Source: Pectobacterium versatile
GTDB lineage: Bacteria; Pseudomonadota; Gammaproteobacteria; Enterobacterales; Enterobacteriaceae
Assembly: GCF_020166435.1 (NCBI RefSeq)
Contig: NZ_JAINZP010000005.1
Location: 62,001 to 126,000, forward strand
Reading direction: 5' to 3'
Length of the DNA: 64,000 nt
The notes under the pieces are model-generated. The model was not told the DNA's origin. It saw nothing but the letters and a program-made list of their open reading frames with translations, and made no database searches. A program made the position numbers and the translations under genes. Each line of letters opens with the position of its first letter. Position 1 is the first letter of the stretch. Below are positions 56,113 to 64,000 of this stretch, piece after piece.

Positions 56113-57213
56113 CTATTTCTTGCTGCCATTTCCCATCTTTTTAAGAAAGCGCTGCTGCTCAACTAAAATCGCTTTCAACGTAATGCATTGATAATCAATG
56201 CCGTAACGCGGGGCAACCTCCGCAATAATTTTCGACAGCGCGGGATAATGCCGATGATTCCAGTTGGGGAAGATATGGTGGGTCAGGTGCATATTGAGCT
56301 GCCCCAACCAGTAGCCAAGCCAGACGGGCCGAGTCGTCCAGTCCACCGTGGTGGAAAAAACGTGCTGATAGCGACCATGCCTGAATAAGCCATCTTCCGG
56401 TGCCTGATAGAACGTTCCCTTTGCCCAATGCGACCCCAGAATCAGTACGACAAAAATCAGCGATGACAGCATTTGGCTCAGCAGATAAACCAGCAACAGC
56501 GCACCGGCGCTGACGGGTTTCGGCGACAACAGCCAATAGGGGATCGCCAATGCCAGCAGAGCATGCAGCGCTTTTGATAACAGAAAAATACCCCAGCCCT
56601 TACCGCCTTGAAGCGTCATATTACGCGTCACCTGCGTTTTCCCCGCACGATCGAGCCAGTCAAAAAACCAGATGATGCAGGGGAATGTCAGCGACGCCAC
56701 CATCGGCCAGTAGTAGCGCTGGGCGCGCATAAAAAAGCGAAACCGGTGGTAGGGCGATTGCCGCAAGACGCCGTTCTCTTCGATATCCAGATCGTAGTGC
56801 TGCACGTTGACGTGCGCATGATGAAAAATCACATGCCGCACTCGCCAGCAGTCGGAATCCATGCCGAGCGGAATACTCACCACAATATTAAGCAGGCGAT
56901 TCGCCCACGGCCGCCGGAAAAAGACGTTATGCGAGGCATCATGCACCACGTTCACCGCCAAAAACATAGCGGTAAAAATAAAGCCAAAGTAGCAACCAGC
57001 AAAACCCCACAGCGTCGTCTGCCAGAGGCTGAAACCATAAAACGTCAGACACAGCGCCACCAGAAACAGCATCTTGCCGATAAACCCAGCGTTGGCAAAA
57101 CGGTGGTCGCCCGCTGCTGCCAGATAGTCATTCGCGGCTTTCATCAGCGCCCGATGCAATGCCAGATCGCGACCTTGTTCATAACGTAGCGGCTTCAGCG
57201 GTGCGAGCATCAT
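56113..57213 (-). CDS. Membrane fatty acid desaturase, second of a tandem pair
   Basis: This 366-residue integral membrane di-iron desaturase has the three histidine boxes: VHDASHNVFF (~90), RHVIFHHAHVN (~128) and HLTHHIFPN (~310). The four or so membrane helices lie between the boxes. It is the last gene of the lipid operon. Its start overlaps the stop of the previous desaturase gene in an ATGA. It shares layout and about half its motifs with that gene, so the two arose by duplication. They probably introduce double bonds into an acyl chain handled by the operon. Substrate is unknown. Confidence 0.85.
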   Translation of the reverse strand: MMLAPLKPLRYEQGRDLALHRALMKAANDYLAAAGDHRFANAGFIGKMLFLVALCLTFYGFSLWQTTLWGFAGCYFGFIFTAMFLAVNVVHDASHNVFFRRPWANRLLNIVVSIPLGMDSDCWRVRHVIFHHAHVNVQHYDLDIEENGVLRQSPYHRFRFFMRAQRYYWPMVASLTFPCIIWFFDWLDRAGKTQVTRNMTLQGGKGWGIFLLSKALHALLALAIPYWLLSPKPVSAGALLLVYLLSQMLSSLIFVVLILGSHWAKGTFYQAPEDGLFRHGRYQHVFSTTVDWTTRPVWLGYWLGQLNMHLTHHIFPNWNHRHYPALSKIIAEVAPRYGIDYQCITLKAILVEQQRFLKKMGNGSKK

Positions 57214-58343
57214 TCTTCCTCTGAGCCATGTTGCACGGTACGCCGATCGTTCCCCTCACCCATCGATTTTAAAAACCGTCGCTGGCTAGCCAGTAGCTCA
57301 CGATAGGTAATGCAGCGATAGTTCATGCCATGCTCGGCGGCCACGCGCCGTAAGATACCAGCTAGCGCGGGGTAATGGCGATGATGCCAGCCAGGGAAAA
57401 GATGGTGTGTCAGGTGCAGGTTTAACCCTCCCGTCCAGTGCTCAAGCCAGCGCGGCGTCGGCTGCCAGTCACAGGCGGTCGCAAAGTTGTGCTGATACCA
57501 GCCTTGAGGCATCGCCTCTGTATCGGCAACGGCATAAAACTCAGCTTCAGCCCAGTGCGTACCCAGCAGTAAAAACACCACCAGCAACGAGGCCAACATT
57601 TGACCCAGCAAATAGCTTAACAGCACGATGCCCGGGCTAATGCCGTGTGCCGCCCCCACCATGATGGGAACAACCAATAACAGCAGGACATGGCCGATTT
57701 TACTGCCGATAAAAATCATCCATCCACGGTAGCCTAACTGTACTGAACGAGCATTAACGGGGGTTTTACCCAAGCGATCGGCCCAATCAAAAATCCAGGC
57801 GATATAAGGGAGCGAGAACGCGGCCACCAGCGGCCAGTAAAGATGCTGATAACGCATGTAGGAACGGTGGCGCTGAAAAGGCGTTTGGCGGAAAACCCCA
57901 TTCTCTTCCGTATCCAGATCGTAATGTTCCACATTCGGATAAAGGTGGTGAAAGTCCACATGGCGCAAACGCCAGTAATCGGGATCGATGCCTAATGGCA
58001 ACGTAACGATGCGCCCGACCACGCGGTTCAGTGTCTGATTGCGGAAAAAGGTATTATGGGAGGCGTCATGATTAACGATGATATTCAATAACATCGACAG
58101 CATGATGAAAGAAAAATAGCTCAGGAAGAACGTCCACGCCGCCTGCTGCACTAAACAAAGGGCATAACAGGCGATGCAGCATAAAAAGAGTAATCCGGCC
58201 TTAATAAACTGCCCGCTATCGGCAAAACGATGATCGTGATTAGCGCGGAGATAGGCCGACGTTTCCCGCTGTAATGCACGATGGAAAGCCTGTTCGCCCT
58301 TCGCAGGATACAGTTTGGCGGGAAGCACACTAGACATTTCCAT
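57210..58343 (-). CDS. Membrane fatty acid desaturase, first of a tandem pair
   Basis: This 377-residue di-iron desaturase has boxes NHDASHNTFF (~93), RHVDFHHLYPN (~129) and HLTHHLFPGWHHRHYP (~313). Membrane helices flank the boxes. The start at 58343 overlaps the end of the sterol-desaturase-like gene by 14 bases; the second Met at 58337 is also possible. The tail is basic and acidic (NDRRTVQHGSEEE). It is paralogous to the following desaturase. Bacterial acyl-lipid and acyl-CoA desaturases share these boxes, so the acyl carrier is not known. Confidence 0.85.
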   Translation of the reverse strand: MEMSSVLPAKLYPAKGEQAFHRALQRETSAYLRANHDHRFADSGQFIKAGLLFLCCIACYALCLVQQAAWTFFLSYFSFIMLSMLLNIIVNHDASHNTFFRNQTLNRVVGRIVTLPLGIDPDYWRLRHVDFHHLYPNVEHYDLDTEENGVFRQTPFQRHRSYMRYQHLYWPLVAAFSLPYIAWIFDWADRLGKTPVNARSVQLGYRGWMIFIGSKIGHVLLLLVVPIMVGAAHGISPGIVLLSYLLGQMLASLLVVFLLLGTHWAEAEFYAVADTEAMPQGWYQHNFATACDWQPTPRWLEHWTGGLNLHLTHHLFPGWHHRHYPALAGILRRVAAEHGMNYRCITYRELLASQRRFLKSMGEGNDRRTVQHGSEEE

Positions 58344-59454
58344 GCTCCTCGGTCAGGGGGCGTCGGCCCCAGCCGACCGCCATCGCCAGCCCGTGCAGCG
58401 CCAGCATCAGCATCGCCATCTTCCAGTAGAGCGCTTCCCAGCCCAGATAGACAAGAAATACGGCAGGGAATAGCAGCACCACCAGCAGCCAAACATAAAT
58501 ACCCCAACGTCGCCCTTCGGAAATGCCGCCAAGCGCAACCGCCCCCGCCACCAGCAATAGGAAGAGCGCCGCCTGCGACAGATCGGCGGAATCATAGCCG
58601 TAGCCATACAGGTAGACGTAGCCCACCACCAGCGCAAACAGCAGCATCGCACCGGCAATCAACGCCATCGGCGTACACTGAAACGTCGCCTGACGCGTAC
58701 GGCGCACCGACAGTTTCAGGTACGACAGAAAAGGCAGGTTACTGGCCCAAAACGGGTTTTTCGAGGGTATTTCCCGCCCCGCCCCGTAGCGGAAAGGCGT
58801 GTCAGGCAGCTGTGGGCAAAAGCTGCCAAACAGTTTGTCCCAAAAAATAAAGGTACCGCCGAAGTTCTTATCGGCGTACGCACGGTCGTTCACGTGGTGT
58901 ACGCGATGGTGTGCCGGTGTCACCAGCACCTTCTCCAGCCAGCCCAGTTTGGGCGTAATGGCATTATGGTTAAACAGTTGAACGCTGTAATGCAGGATGG
59001 AAACGGTGACGAACACATACAGCGGAACGCCGAGCAGCGCCAGAATCAGGAAGAACGGAATCGAGGTCAGCGAGGAATACCAGGAGTTACGCACGCCTAG
59101 CGACAGATTGAAATGCTCGCCCTGATGATGAACCACATGCACCGCCCACAGCACGCCGAAGGTGTGGTGCAGGCGATGTAGCCAATAGAAACCGAAATCC
59201 CAGGCAAGTATCGCGAACAGCCACATCAGCACCGGCGGCCAGGTTTCCACCCAGCCAAAACTGAAATGCGCCGCGACATAGCCATAGCAAAAAATTTCCA
59301 CGCTGCGAAAAAGCCACAGCATGATATGCCCTGAATTCAGGTTGAAAACCACGTCATGCCAGTTCACCGTTTCACGCTGCATCCACTGTAAAACCAGCGC
59401 TTCGCCAATCACCACAACCAGCATGAAGACAATGGGTAGTGCCAAATCGATCAT
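58330..59454 (-). CDS. Sterol desaturase/fatty acid hydroxylase superfamily protein
   Basis: This 374-residue membrane protein has the histidine motifs of the fatty acid hydroxylase superfamily: HRLHHTFGVLWAVHVVHHQGEHFN at about 93-116 and PAHHRVHHVNDRAYADKNFGG at about 180-200. The C-terminal third adds four hydrophobic helices, more than usual for the family. Such enzymes oxidise an alkyl chain or ring with a di-iron centre. It lies 4 bases downstream of the PAP2 gene. It may hydroxylate the lipid made by the operon. Confidence 0.85.
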   Translation of the reverse strand: MIDLALPIVFMLVVVIGEALVLQWMQRETVNWHDVVFNLNSGHIMLWLFRSVEIFCYGYVAAHFSFGWVETWPPVLMWLFAILAWDFGFYWLHRLHHTFGVLWAVHVVHHQGEHFNLSLGVRNSWYSSLTSIPFFLILALLGVPLYVFVTVSILHYSVQLFNHNAITPKLGWLEKVLVTPAHHRVHHVNDRAYADKNFGGTFIFWDKLFGSFCPQLPDTPFRYGAGREIPSKNPFWASNLPFLSYLKLSVRRTRQATFQCTPMALIAGAMLLFALVVGYVYLYGYGYDSADLSQAALFLLLVAGAVALGGISEGRRWGIYVWLLVVLLFPAVFLVYLGWEALYWKMAMLMLALHGLAMAVGWGRRPLTEEHGNV

Positions 59455-59458
59455 GATG

Positions 59459-60115
59459 TCATTCCTGATGGCGCTTATCGTTGGGTAACGGAACCGGTGG
59501 GCGTAAGGCTATCACTGTCTCTCGGTTGCACAGAAAGATCCATCCGGCGATTACCGCAAGTATCGCGCCAGTCACCAGATCGATGAACAGGTGGCGGCGC
59601 AGTTGCAGGATGGAAAAGGCAATCGCGATGCCCCAGAGAAGATAAAAGCCGGTTTTCACCTTCTGCTGGCCATCGCTCATCGCCCACACCGCCAGCACCG
59701 TTAGCGCAATATGCAGCGACGGCAGGCAATTCTGTGGCGAGTCGATAAGCAGCAAAAGCTGTAGCACACGCGTGGAAAAATCGTCCCCGACGACCAACGG
59801 ATACACCATCGTGGTCGGAAAAATCAGGTACACCGCGCCAGCAATCAAGGCGGTGAGCTGCGTTGCCCGCCGCAACCCTGCCAGACGCGACATTGGGCAG
59901 GATAAATAGGACAGCGGCACAATGATAAAAAAGGAGAGATACAGCCAGATAGCCGAAGCGCTAAAGGGAATCCACTCATCAACCAGCGACGTCGGCAGCA
60001 CCGTTCCCTGCCCCTGAAACTGCGCGCTCAGTTGATACACCACACCGACCGTTCCCCAGCCGAAGAGCAGCGCTTTCAGCCGCAATAGCAGCGTGTGTTG
60101 AGGAAATCGCATCAT
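59459..60115 (-). CDS. PAP2 superfamily phosphatase, membrane-bound
   Basis: This 218-residue membrane protein starts MMRFPQHTLLLRLKALLFGWG-like at 60115, overlapping the stop of the adenylating-enzyme gene (ATGA). It has six hydrophobic helices. In LLIDSPQNCLPSLHIALTVLAVW it carries the PSLH segment that resembles the PAP2 PSxH active-site block. RRHLFIDLVTGAILAV later holds HxxxD, the usual third motif. It could dephosphorylate or exchange the headgroup of a lipid product. An upstream extension of the frame to 60193 is not a true start. Confidence 0.8.
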   Translation of the reverse strand: MMRFPQHTLLLRLKALLFGWGTVGVVYQLSAQFQGQGTVLPTSLVDEWIPFSASAIWLYLSFFIIVPLSYLSCPMSRLAGLRRATQLTALIAGAVYLIFPTTMVYPLVVGDDFSTRVLQLLLLIDSPQNCLPSLHIALTVLAVWAMSDGQQKVKTGFYLLWGIAIAFSILQLRRHLFIDLVTGAILAVIAGWIFLCNRETVIALRPPVPLPNDKRHQE

Positions 60116-61398
60116 GCTTCCCCCTTCAGGCGAGTAATCCGTCTGCGCTTTTGCGTAAATTCCGGCGCGATCTCCCCAGCGGTGAGATGCCACCGCAGCC
60201 GCGATGCATCAATGCCCTGCAACGCAAACTGCTGCACCAGACTGTCCCGACAGGCTTCCAGTTCCGGCAGGCTACACGCGGCGGATAAATGCAGCGTCGC
60301 GTCGCCCTGCTGCACCAGCCGATAGTCGGCATGCAGCGGCAGCGCGTTAGCGATAATCCGGCTACAGAGATCCGCAAACACGGTCTGAGGCTCACCGCTG
60401 CGGCTCGGCAGTCGCAGACTGTCATCACTGCGCCCTTCAATACGAGCTATCGCCATCGTCACGCGGCCACACGAACAGGGTTCCCGCTGTTTGACCAGCA
60501 CATCATCCAGCCGATAGCGCACAATCGGCTGCGTGCTGCGGGTGAAATCGGTAATGATGGGCGTAAAACGTTCGTCATCCAGCCACTGCGGCTCAATGTG
60601 AATAAATTCTTCGTTAAGATGCAGCGTGCCATGTTCACAGGTCGATGCCAGAAAGCCTTCCGTTGCCTGATACACTTCCCCTACTTGCTCAAAGACCTGC
60701 TGCAACAGCGTCTTATCCTGCGGCTCCAACACCTCGGCCACGGAAATCACCTTTTTGGCCGACAGCCGCAGCTCACCACGCTGTACCGCCAGCGCCAGCT
60801 CGCGCAGCACCTGTGCGGGGGCAACGATAATCGACGGTGACCACGCTTCCAGTCGCGCAAAATGGCCGGAAAATGGCGCAAAGAGATCGTAAAACGACAG
60901 GCTGAGCCAGCGGTTATCAACGCTGTGATACAGGTTGTTATCCGCCCGCAGAAACAGCGCCACCCGTTCACCGGCACGTAAACCGTCAGGCAGCATTTTC
61001 GCCAGCATGCCTCCGGCCCAAATCTGCTGTTCGCGCGGGCTGACGACAAACAAACCACGCTGCCCAGACGTACCGGACGACAGCCCGACGCTAAACCCGT
61101 TCACATTCGGCGTGAAGTCGCGATCCGCTTCGCTGCGTCGCGCGCAGGCGAGCAGGTCATTTTTCTTAAGCCCAGCGGTGTTCATCCGATCGAATTCGGC
61201 CATCATTACGGCTTTATCCATCGTCGGCCAGGATGTAATAGGGAGCTGGCAGTAAGGACGAAAATAGGGACTACGCGCCAGCACCCGTCGCGCGAAGCGG
61301 GCGAGCTGATTCTGCTGATGGCGTTCAAGCGCCTGACGGGTGGTAAAACTCAGGCGTCTGGCGCGGAAATAGTGCCAGATCGTCATCAGCGGAATCAT
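60112..61398 (-). CDS. PaaK/CapK-like adenylate-forming enzyme (F390-synthetase-related)
   Basis: This 428-residue protein is an ANL-type enzyme of the PaaK/CapK group. It shows the P-loop-like GLSSGTSGQRGLFVVSP at about 103-120, VISVAEVLEP at about 213, YQATEGFLASTCEHGTLHLNEE and the late RYRLDDVLV block. I chose ATG 61398 because it overlaps the upstream stop (ATGA) and the earlier ATG is in a weak context. The family activates an acid as an acyl-AMP and forms a thioester or amide. With a ketoacyl synthase and epimerase nearby it may activate a beta-hydroxy acid, as OleC does. A cysteine pair CSCGR binds zinc in some members. Confidence 0.82.
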   Translation of the reverse strand: MIPLMTIWHYFRARRLSFTTRQALERHQQNQLARFARRVLARSPYFRPYCQLPITSWPTMDKAVMMAEFDRMNTAGLKKNDLLACARRSEADRDFTPNVNGFSVGLSSGTSGQRGLFVVSPREQQIWAGGMLAKMLPDGLRAGERVALFLRADNNLYHSVDNRWLSLSFYDLFAPFSGHFARLEAWSPSIIVAPAQVLRELALAVQRGELRLSAKKVISVAEVLEPQDKTLLQQVFEQVGEVYQATEGFLASTCEHGTLHLNEEFIHIEPQWLDDERFTPIITDFTRSTQPIVRYRLDDVLVKQREPCSCGRVTMAIARIEGRSDDSLRLPSRSGEPQTVFADLCSRIIANALPLHADYRLVQQGDATLHLSAACSLPELEACRDSLVQQFALQGIDASRLRWHLTAGEIAPEFTQKRRRITRLKGEA

Positions 61399-62201
61399 AG
61401 GTCGCCCTCGTGGCACAGACGAATCTCGACCTGTCCGTTCAGGTGCAACTGGTGCAGCTGATCCAGCGTGTGGTAATAGGCTTTTGGATCGTCCATCACC
61501 AGATTCGCCAACCGCGACGGTCCGCGACCTTCACGGTAGCTGTGCGGCGACCAGGCGGCATCACTTGCCAACAGCACCCAGCCGTTTTCGGTCAGCACAA
61601 ACGCGCCGAGGTGTCCAACTGCATGGCCGGGCAACGGCACCAGCACGATCTCTTTATCGCTACCGGGCAACGCATAGCCTTGCGTAAACGGTGCCAGCTT
61701 GGCTGGCAGGTCGGTAAGCGGAAAGTTTTCAACAAACTGGAGCGCTTGCTCGAAATGTTCAGGAATCAGCGCAGGGACAAATGCCCGTTTCAAGGCCGCG
61801 AAACCGCGCAGGTTCCGCGTCTGCTGCCAGCCCAGCGCCGAACAGATAAACGGCACGGAGGGGAAATCCCGCAGCCCCGCGATATGGTCGCCGTGGAAAT
61901 GGGAGATGATCAGGCCATCGATGTCCGTAGGTTGAATACCCTGCGCGTGTAGCTGGTGAATCAGCGCGTCTTTCGTTTCGAAATGCACCGGCGTCATTCT
62001 GCGGTACAGTTGGAACAGGCCGGAACGCGTGGCATCGGTAAAATGCTGAGCATAGCCGGTATCCCACAGCCAGCGCTTACCCTGACTTTCCAGCATCCAG
62101 ACCCGCGCCGGAAAACGGCACACCTTCCATCCCGCACCACGCAGCGCCATACAACCCGGATGCAGGCAGTATCCTACTTCAAACGTCGAAATATTAGCCA
62201 T
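61395..62201 (-). CDS. Metallo-beta-lactamase-fold hydrolase
   Basis: This 268-residue protein has the MBL motif SHFHGDHIAG at about 104-113, further histidine LVPLPGHAVGHLG and the aspartate in VLLASDAAWSPHS. It resembles the lactonase/hydrolase branch that opens homoserine lactones or thioesters. I chose ATG 62201 (MANISTFEVGY), which overlaps the end of the epimerase gene by 8 bases. In the operon it might hydrolyse an acyl intermediate or lactone. Confidence 0.82.
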   Translation of the reverse strand: MANISTFEVGYCLHPGCMALRGAGWKVCRFPARVWMLESQGKRWLWDTGYAQHFTDATRSGLFQLYRRMTPVHFETKDALIHQLHAQGIQPTDIDGLIISHFHGDHIAGLRDFPSVPFICSALGWQQTRNLRGFAALKRAFVPALIPEHFEQALQFVENFPLTDLPAKLAPFTQGYALPGSDKEIVLVPLPGHAVGHLGAFVLTENGWVLLASDAAWSPHSYREGRGPSRLANLVMDDPKAYYHTLDQLHQLHLNGQVEIRLCHEGDL

Positions 62202-63222
62202 GTCCGTCAGTACTCCGCTGCGCAAGATGTGTTTTGAACCAGCTACCGGTTAACCCGATACCCTGCTGGAGGGAAAAACGCGGCTGATAGCCCAGCTCTT
62301 GCTGCGCTTTCTCCGCGCTGAGCGTCATATCAAAATTCACCGCTCCCGCGCTGTAGCGCGTCAGCAGCGGCTCTTTTCGGCTAAACCACGAGAACAGTTC
62401 CATACCACCGGCCACCGCGTGCAGTAACGGATACGGCACCGCCCTAACGCGATAACTCATGCCCAACTGACCGACCAGCAGTTGCTGGAGCATGTCTGCA
62501 AGGCGTGCGGGCTCATGATTGGTAATGTTGTACGCCGAACCTGAAACTAACCCCGTGCGCTGGCTGGCAAGCGCCATCCCCTCTACCACGTTGCCGACAA
62601 ACGTCAGATCCAGCAGCGCTTCACCACCGCGCGGGAGACGCAGCACGCCACCGCCCACCGCGATTTGCTCCAGAACACGCGGCAGAATCACGCGGTCATG
62701 TGGGCCAAACAGGCCACGCGGGCGCAGGATGACATAGGTGGTTTGCGGGTAGCGTGACGTCATGGCCTGAAGCCGTTCTTCCGCCAGAAATTTGGTCTGT
62801 GCATAGTGATTGGCAAAACGCACCGCGCGATAGCTTTCATCAATATTCAGGTGGTGCTGATAATCAAAGTAAATCGCGGGCGTGGAGATGTGCACAAAAC
62901 GCGGGATACCCAACTGACCCGCGGCTTCAGCCAGTCGCGCCGTTACCTCGGTATTATTCTGATAAAAATCATCATATTGACCCCACGGTGATGATTTTGC
63001 AGCACAGTGCCAGACCACATCACAGCCCGCCATCAGCGTTCGACACTGCTCTACCGACGTTTCCACCAAATCAATGCGGGCAAACTGCGCACCCTGCGCA
63101 TCAAGCTGTTGCCCTACCGTGCGATCGCGCCCACAGGCCAGCACCTGATGCCCAGCCTGGAGCAGCCATTCCACCGCGTTACGCCCCAACCCGCTGGTTG
63201 CGCCCGTGACGAAGACTCTCAT
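62194..63222 (-). CDS. NAD-dependent epimerase/dehydratase of the OleD-like type
   Basis: This 342-residue short-chain dehydrogenase of the extended type has the GATSGLGRNAVEWLL nucleotide loop at about 7-21, HISTPAIYFD, and the catalytic YAQTKFLAEERL (Tyr ~144, Lys ~148). The C-terminal part is about 180 residues, as in 3-beta-hydroxysteroid dehydrogenase-like enzymes. OleD, a relative, reduces the beta-keto acid made by OleA. The gene starts at ATG 63222, overlapping the ketoacyl synthase stop (ATGA). A role as a ketoreductase in this operon is inferred from the neighbours. Confidence 0.82.
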   Translation of the reverse strand: MRVFVTGATSGLGRNAVEWLLQAGHQVLACGRDRTVGQQLDAQGAQFARIDLVETSVEQCRTLMAGCDVVWHCAAKSSPWGQYDDFYQNNTEVTARLAEAAGQLGIPRFVHISTPAIYFDYQHHLNIDESYRAVRFANHYAQTKFLAEERLQAMTSRYPQTTYVILRPRGLFGPHDRVILPRVLEQIAVGGGVLRLPRGGEALLDLTFVGNVVEGMALASQRTGLVSGSAYNITNHEPARLADMLQQLLVGQLGMSYRVRAVPYPLLHAVAGGMELFSWFSRKEPLLTRYSAGAVNFDMTLSAEKAQQELGYQPRFSLQQGIGLTGSWFKTHLAQRSTDGHG

Positions 63223-64000
63223 GGGATCAGTACCATTCCGCCCAGCGTCAACCCGGCGGCCGTACCGACCAGCATCGCGGGTTCACCTTCAGGCAGGCGT
63301 TGCGTCACGATGGCATGATGCAGCGCCGTCGGAATCGAGGCCGCGACCTGATTGCCGTGATAGCGGTAAATATCAATCAGCCTTTCCGTCGGAATCGCCA
63401 GCCGCTTGCGCATATGTTCCAGCGACAGGTGGCTGGCCTGATGCGGAACCACCGCCGCCATCTGATCCAGCGAGTAGCCGCTGGCATCCAGCAGACGTTG
63501 CAGATAGCCTTCAATCAAGGCAGAAGCCTGCCTGAACAGCCGTTTTCCCTGCATGTGGAACAGAAAATCATGCAGTTCCATCCCCGCACGCGGGTTGCGC
63601 AAGGTACCGCCTGCGCGGATTTGGCACAGTTCGTTACCCTTCGGATAAGTTTCCAGCAAACACGCCGCAATACCGCTGCGCCCATCGCCGCGTTCAACAA
63701 CGGCGCACGCGGCACCATCGCCAAAAATCAGCGACGACTCTTCGTCATCCCAGTCAATGCCGCGTGAGGCCAGTTCGGTAGAGACAATGGCAATGCGCCG
63801 ATAAGCACCAGTATTCAGCAAACCAGCTGCCACCTGAAGCGCGGAAATAAAGCTGACGCAGCTGCTGTTAATATCAAAACAGGCCGTCCCTTTTGGCAGA
63901 GACGACGCTTTTAATAAGTGGCTGGCGCTATAAGGCAGCGCCTGAATCGGAATAGCAGAGGCAAACAGCAGCAGATCGATTGACGCGGGCGGAATAATTC
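63219..64000 (-). CDS. FabH/OleA-like 3-oxoacyl synthase, N-terminus beyond window end
   Basis: The frame runs from the window edge to a stop at 63219, so about 260 C-terminal residues are visible. The catalytic cysteine is in FDINSSCVSFISALQVAAGLL. The histidine is in VPHQASHLSLEHMRK and the asparagine in RYHGNQVAASIPTAL, giving the Cys-His-Asn triad of KAS III. LIFGDGAACAVVERGD and the terminal VGTAAGLTLGGMVLIP are family features. FabH starts fatty acid synthesis from acetyl-CoA, while OleA joins two long acyl-CoAs; the context favours an OleA-like or other special role. It overlaps the epimerase start by 4 bases. Confidence 0.85.
   Translation of the reverse strand, partial: IIPPASIDLLLFASAIPIQALPYSASHLLKASSLPKGTACFDINSSCVSFISALQVAAGLLNTGAYRRIAIVSTELASRGIDWDDEESSLIFGDGAACAVVERGDGRSGIAACLLETYPKGNELCQIRAGGTLRNPRAGMELHDFLFHMQGKRLFRQASALIEGYLQRLLDASGYSLDQMAAVVPHQASHLSLEHMRKRLAIPTERLIDIYRYHGNQVAASIPTALHHAIVTQRLPEGEPAMLVGTAAGLTLGGMVLIP

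Overview
The window is enterobacterial chromosome, most likely a soft-rot Pectobacterium or close relative. The conserved backbone (waaA-coaD, mutM-rpmG-rpmB, radC-coaBC-dut-slmA, pyrE-rph, yicC) has the order known from E. coli, with proteins nearly colinear to it. Variable LPS genes, a peptide-uptake cluster, a mobile island and a lipid operon are set into this backbone. The genus is inferred from overall gene content and cannot be proved here.

Layout. 1-13000: LPS core/outer-core locus, starting with the end of a heptosyltransferase gene and waaG. It continues with AT-rich glycosyltransferases (GT8, GT25, GT2, GT32 and two unrecognised ones), a gtrABC-like undecaprenyl-phosphate glucosylation set, and a ketoisomerase/acetyltransferase/aminotransferase trio for a dTDP-3-acetamido-3,6-dideoxyhexose. 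13227-22738: housekeeping block from waaA to rph, with a convergent GT9 gene after coaD. 22838-33374: a cluster between rph and yicC, which are neighbours in E. coli. It holds a dipeptide epimerase, a GsiABCD-type peptide importer, three unusual peptidases (DmpA, DppA and isoaspartyl types) and a LysR regulator. The regulator has a well-spaced sigma-54 promoter and a 38-bp palindrome made of two NtrC-type sites, so nitrogen control is likely.

33473-47890: yicC, then accessory DNA. A tyrosine integrase, an unrecognised protein and a TIR-like protein lie between two 78-bp imperfect direct repeats (34341-34418 and 39119-39196), each carrying a terminator hairpin, and are probably an integrated element. 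Next come an AbiE-type toxin-antitoxin pair with two tandem operators, an McrBC-type restriction pair, and a Fic-like protein with a winged-helix N-terminus, ten copies of an ATAAGGACA-type motif and a Gln in place of the catalytic His. The accessory stretch therefore looks like a defence island.

47891-56052: two lipoproteins, two small unknown proteins next to a MITE-like repeat (another copy lies upstream of pyrE), an AI-2E-type transporter, a GrpB-family protein, lldD with aldA (lactaldehyde to lactate to pyruvate), and an LprI-type secreted protein. 56113-64000: a tightly overlapping minus-strand operon whose upstream end lies outside the window. It encodes a FabH/OleA-like ketoacyl synthase, NAD-dependent epimerase/reductase, metallo-beta-lactamase-fold hydrolase, PaaK/CapK-like adenylate-forming enzyme, PAP2 phosphatase, fatty acid hydroxylase-superfamily protein and two fatty acid desaturases. 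This is the best candidate here for an undescribed pathway, probably for an unusual membrane or secreted lipid.

I saw no tRNA, rRNA, CRISPR array or complete insertion sequence.
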